64,000 nt of DNA. Source: Methanolacinia petrolearia DSM 11571 (lineage in GTDB: Archaea; Halobacteriota; Methanomicrobia; Methanomicrobiales; Methanomicrobiaceae). The stretch spans positions 1,860,001-1,924,000 of the forward strand of contig NC_014507.1 of assembly GCF_000147875.1 (NCBI RefSeq), read 5' to 3'. A program made the position numbers and the translations under genes. This document shows, piece by piece, positions 61,928 to 64,000 of the stretch. Each line of letters begins with the position of its first letter. The first letter of the stretch is position 1. The notes below the pieces were generated by a model, which searched no databases, was not told the DNA's origin, and was given only the letters and a program-made list of their open reading frames with translations.

Positions 61928-63133
61928 TTATTTTGAACCCCATTTTTCCAAAGCCCTCCGCAGCTCAATGTGATCCTTTGCATAGTCCTCAGGAAGGCAT
62001 CCTTCCATGTATGCATCGACTGCCTGGCGCATAGCAGCGGCCCCTGATCTCGTGCCATCCGGGTGTCCGTGGATACCCCCCCCCGCCTGCAGTACTATAT
62101 CCGTCCCGAGAGTTTCAAGTTCGGCACGAACCTTCCCCGGGTGCAGACCACCGCTGGATACGGGGAACACAGGTCTGAACCCAAACATGGAGCCGGTCAG
62201 CATTTTGTTGTCTCCAAGGATCTCCGAGGGATCATGACCCATCTTTCCGCTCACAGTTCCTGTATGGAGCTGATCTCCTCCGGCCATTCGCACGAGTTTT
62301 GCAATAGGACGCATTGCAATGCCGTGCTCCGGGTTTCTCGTCATCGCAGCGTGCATCGTCCTGTGGATATGCAGGGGAACATTTCCCGTGTTTAATTCGG
62401 AAAGAGCCTGGACTGCAGAAAAGCCACATGTGATGACATCTATCATAAGGGTGTTTGCACCACACTCAAGCGCCTGTTCGGCACGTTCTACGATCCTGTC
62501 CGCCCTGTCCGAGACATTAACTGCATAAAGGATCTTTCTTCCTGTCTCGCTCATGGCATCGTCAAGCCTTGCCATTACCTCCTCCACACGATCTTTCATC
62601 GGGCAGAACTCCTGATCTGTCAGGGTTTCATCGTCCTTGATGAAGTCTACTCCGCCGACAGCGGCTTCATATGCCACATGTGCAGTATCCTTCGGGTTCA
62701 GGCCCACCTTGGGCTTTATTATCGTTCCGACATGAGGCCTTCGTGATTTTTCAGTTCCTATGAGCTTTCGGACTCCTTCCATTCCGAAAACAGGTCCTGA
62801 AAAGTTACAAAGCTGCTCAGGGAACTCAACATCAAGAAGGCGAACGGAACAAAGTCTGCCAAGACCGAAAAGATTTCCGGCAACAACTGAGAGGTACTGG
62901 GGAATATTCCCCTTTTCAAATATCTCTCCCGGATATCTTATTTTTGTGAGATAACCGTCCCTGTAGCTTTCAAGCGATTCCACGTGCCCGTCAAGCCTTC
63001 TTACATAATCGGCCCTTGTGGTGAGATCTGTCCATGTACCTGTCGTCTCTTCATCGGATATGGCCTGGGCGGCAAATTCAGGAGTGGTATTTTCATCGGG
63101 TATAAAATAATAAACTGCAATAACATCCTGCAT
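61928..63133 (-). CDS. rbcL: Form III ribulose-bisphosphate carboxylase (RuBisCO)
   Basis: This 401-residue protein has the complete active site: GTIIKPKVGLNPKD (first catalytic Lys), GGVDFIKDDE (Lys carbamylation and Mg2+ ligands), HIHRTMHAA, loop 6 GKMGHDPSEIL, PVSSGGLHPG, and GGGIHGHPDG. The length (shorter than plant RuBisCO) and lack of any small subunit mark the archaeal form III enzyme. In methanogens it acts in AMP/nucleoside ribose recycling or in a reductive hexulose-phosphate cycle rather than the Calvin cycle. AMP phosphorylase and ribose-1,5-bisphosphate isomerase are not in the window. Confidence 0.96.
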   Translation of the reverse strand: MQDVIAVYYFIPDENTTPEFAAQAISDEETTGTWTDLTTRADYVRRLDGHVESLESYRDGYLTKIRYPGEIFEKGNIPQYLSVVAGNLFGLGRLCSVRLLDVEFPEQLCNFSGPVFGMEGVRKLIGTEKSRRPHVGTIIKPKVGLNPKDTAHVAYEAAVGGVDFIKDDETLTDQEFCPMKDRVEEVMARLDDAMSETGRKILYAVNVSDRADRIVERAEQALECGANTLMIDVITCGFSAVQALSELNTGNVPLHIHRTMHAAMTRNPEHGIAMRPIAKLVRMAGGDQLHTGTVSGKMGHDPSEILGDNKMLTGSMFGFRPVFPVSSGGLHPGKVRAELETLGTDIVLQAGGGIHGHPDGTRSGAAAMRQAVDAYMEGCLPEDYAKDHIELRRALEKWGSK

Positions 63134-63226
63134 AATGCACTACCATCTATAATATCATATTAAAAAACTTTGTCAAAGAGACAATATTGAAAGGTTTACA
63201 TTCTGATATACTAATAGAGAATTAAC

Positions 63227-64000
63227 ATGAGTCTTGCAGTGGTTTTCGACAGCGCAGGCACCCTGCTGTATACGCTGAGAGTTGCAAAGGATATCCCAAA
63301 AGACAGAATCGTTGAAGGAGTTGAGACCACAACCCTGACATGTTCTGAAAAAGGAAGGTCTCTCATTCTTCTGTATGTCAATTCAAAGGAGTTCATCGAA
63401 GCAAAACCTGAAATGCTCCTCTCCGAATACCTCACACAAAAAGAGGTCTCTTTCGGTGTCGCATGCTCGAGCATCGTTACGACCACCGAAGAGATCTCCG
63501 AATTGCTATACGGGGACAAAAAAGCGACCTGCGAAGATCTCCAGACCTGTATCCGGAAGGTCTGGAGCTGCTGCAAAAAAATGCCTGTAGTGGCCCTCAA
63601 CAACGGCGTAATAGTAAATAAAAACATTAATTCAATCGAATTTGCCATTACCTCCGGGGGGAGACCTTTCCCCAATGCAAAAGATACAATACGTCTTCTT
63701 CACGAGAATAATATTGCATCATATGTTGCATCCGGAGACAGGACAGATAAACTAATAAAAATGGCCGATTATCTCGGCATTCCCCACGGGAATGTATTCG
63801 GAGTGGCCACCCCCGCCATGAAAGCGCAGATTGTTTCAGGCCTGAAGGAACAATATGACAAAGTAATAATGGTCGGCGACGGCATCAACGATCTGACGGC
63901 GATGAAAAAGGCCGACATCGCGATTCTGACCGAAGAGCAATACGATAAGAAACCGAAAGTCCTTGAGGATGCAGCAGATTATATCATCAAAGATGTTTCG
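63227..64000 (+). CDS. HAD-superfamily protein, soluble P-type ATPase-like (partial)
   Basis: This reading frame, 258 codons so far, runs off the right edge. Motif I is VVFDSAGTLLYT: the second Asp of the usual DxDGT is Ala, as also seen in phosphonatases. Motif III/IV IIMVGDGINDLTAMKKADIAI is like that of P-type ATPases (GDGINDAPAL), but membrane segments are absent, so this is a soluble relative. SGDRTDKLIKMADYLGI supplies the Thr/Ser motif II. The C-terminus is missing. The substrate is unknown. Confidence 0.8.
   Translation, partial: MSLAVVFDSAGTLLYTLRVAKDIPKDRIVEGVETTTLTCSEKGRSLILLYVNSKEFIEAKPEMLLSEYLTQKEVSFGVACSSIVTTTEEISELLYGDKKATCEDLQTCIRKVWSCCKKMPVVALNNGVIVNKNINSIEFAITSGGRPFPNAKDTIRLLHENNIASYVASGDRTDKLIKMADYLGIPHGNVFGVATPAMKAQIVSGLKEQYDKVIMVGDGINDLTAMKKADIAILTEEQYDKKPKVLEDAADYIIKDVS

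Noticed and set aside
1-64000. tRNA genes, rRNA genes and CRISPR arrays
   Set aside because: I found no cloverleaf with T-loop GTTCRA, no rRNA-like segments and no regularly spaced repeats. A tRNA could still be missed by eye.

Overview
This window looks like a chromosomal segment of a methanogenic archaeon, most likely of the order Methanomicrobiales (a Methanoplanus- or Methanolacinia-like genome is my guess; the genus is inference). The core machinery is archaeal: r-proteins S19e, L39e, L31e, L18Ae and L21e, aIF6, prefoldin alpha, RNase P Rpp21, RpoF, Pus10, Cdc48 and RadB. Methanogen markers are CofD (coenzyme F420), the methanogen-restricted DUF1890/DUF1894 pair, a nickel/cobalt ECF transporter, LarC and a stand-alone form III RuBisCO. 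Bacterial-type MutS/MutL and exonuclease VII (XseA/XseB) point to old transfers from bacteria.

Layout. 1-6.2 kb: the 5' part of an AT-rich radical SAM gene that runs off the left edge, a repeat (R1-A), small zinc-binding and DUF371 proteins, xseAB, a sugar isomerase and a CNNM-type CBS transporter. 6.2-19.5 kb: a long plus-strand information-processing block (purN, rnp4, yhbY; then S19e through SRP54; TrmY-Pus10; L21e-RpoF-DUF655-RsmA), followed by a HerA-like ATPase on the other strand and HemK2. 19.6-24.7 kb: a DUF308 membrane protein and mutL/mutS. 24.7-27.8 kb: a noncoding-rich accessory locus around a tyrosine recombinase. 27.8-35.8 kb: DUF5806, GlmM, the nickel/cobalt transporter, MntP, DUF1890/1894 and two GNAT-fold proteins. 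35.8-41 kb: a second accessory locus of secreted or membrane-anchored proteins with a recent internal duplication, flanked by two more R1 copies. 41-45.3 kb: aconitase X, UbiD and UbiX (modified mevalonate pathway) and an HD phosphohydrolase. 45.4-64 kb: CofD and a divergent CofD paralogue, a secreted protein, a universal stress protein, AspRS, a core methionine synthase, an acyltransferase, a second copy of a structured RNA, a KaiC-like protein, an acyl-CoA ligase, Cdc48, LarC, RadB, DapF, an AdoMet decarboxylase-like protein, RuBisCO and a partial HAD protein.

The most interesting content is noncoding. R1 is a dispersed intergenic element of about 150-270 bp, present five times, whose central hairpin changes sequence between copies while keeping base pairing. 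It also carries a conserved BRE/TATA-like box that would drive transcription of the opposite strand. R2 is a GC-rich element of about 340 nt, present twice (27.0 kb and 53.3 kb), with a closed core of exactly 280 nt in both copies, at least six hairpins with compensatory changes, and a possible pseudoknot. I could not match either to a known RNA family. One R1 pair lies in inverted orientation around the recombinase, next to a 20-bp palindrome, CATGAAAC iterons and a distant 23-bp inverted repeat.

Limits: all function calls come from reading motifs and remembered family features. No database search or folding was run. I saw no tRNA, rRNA or CRISPR array.
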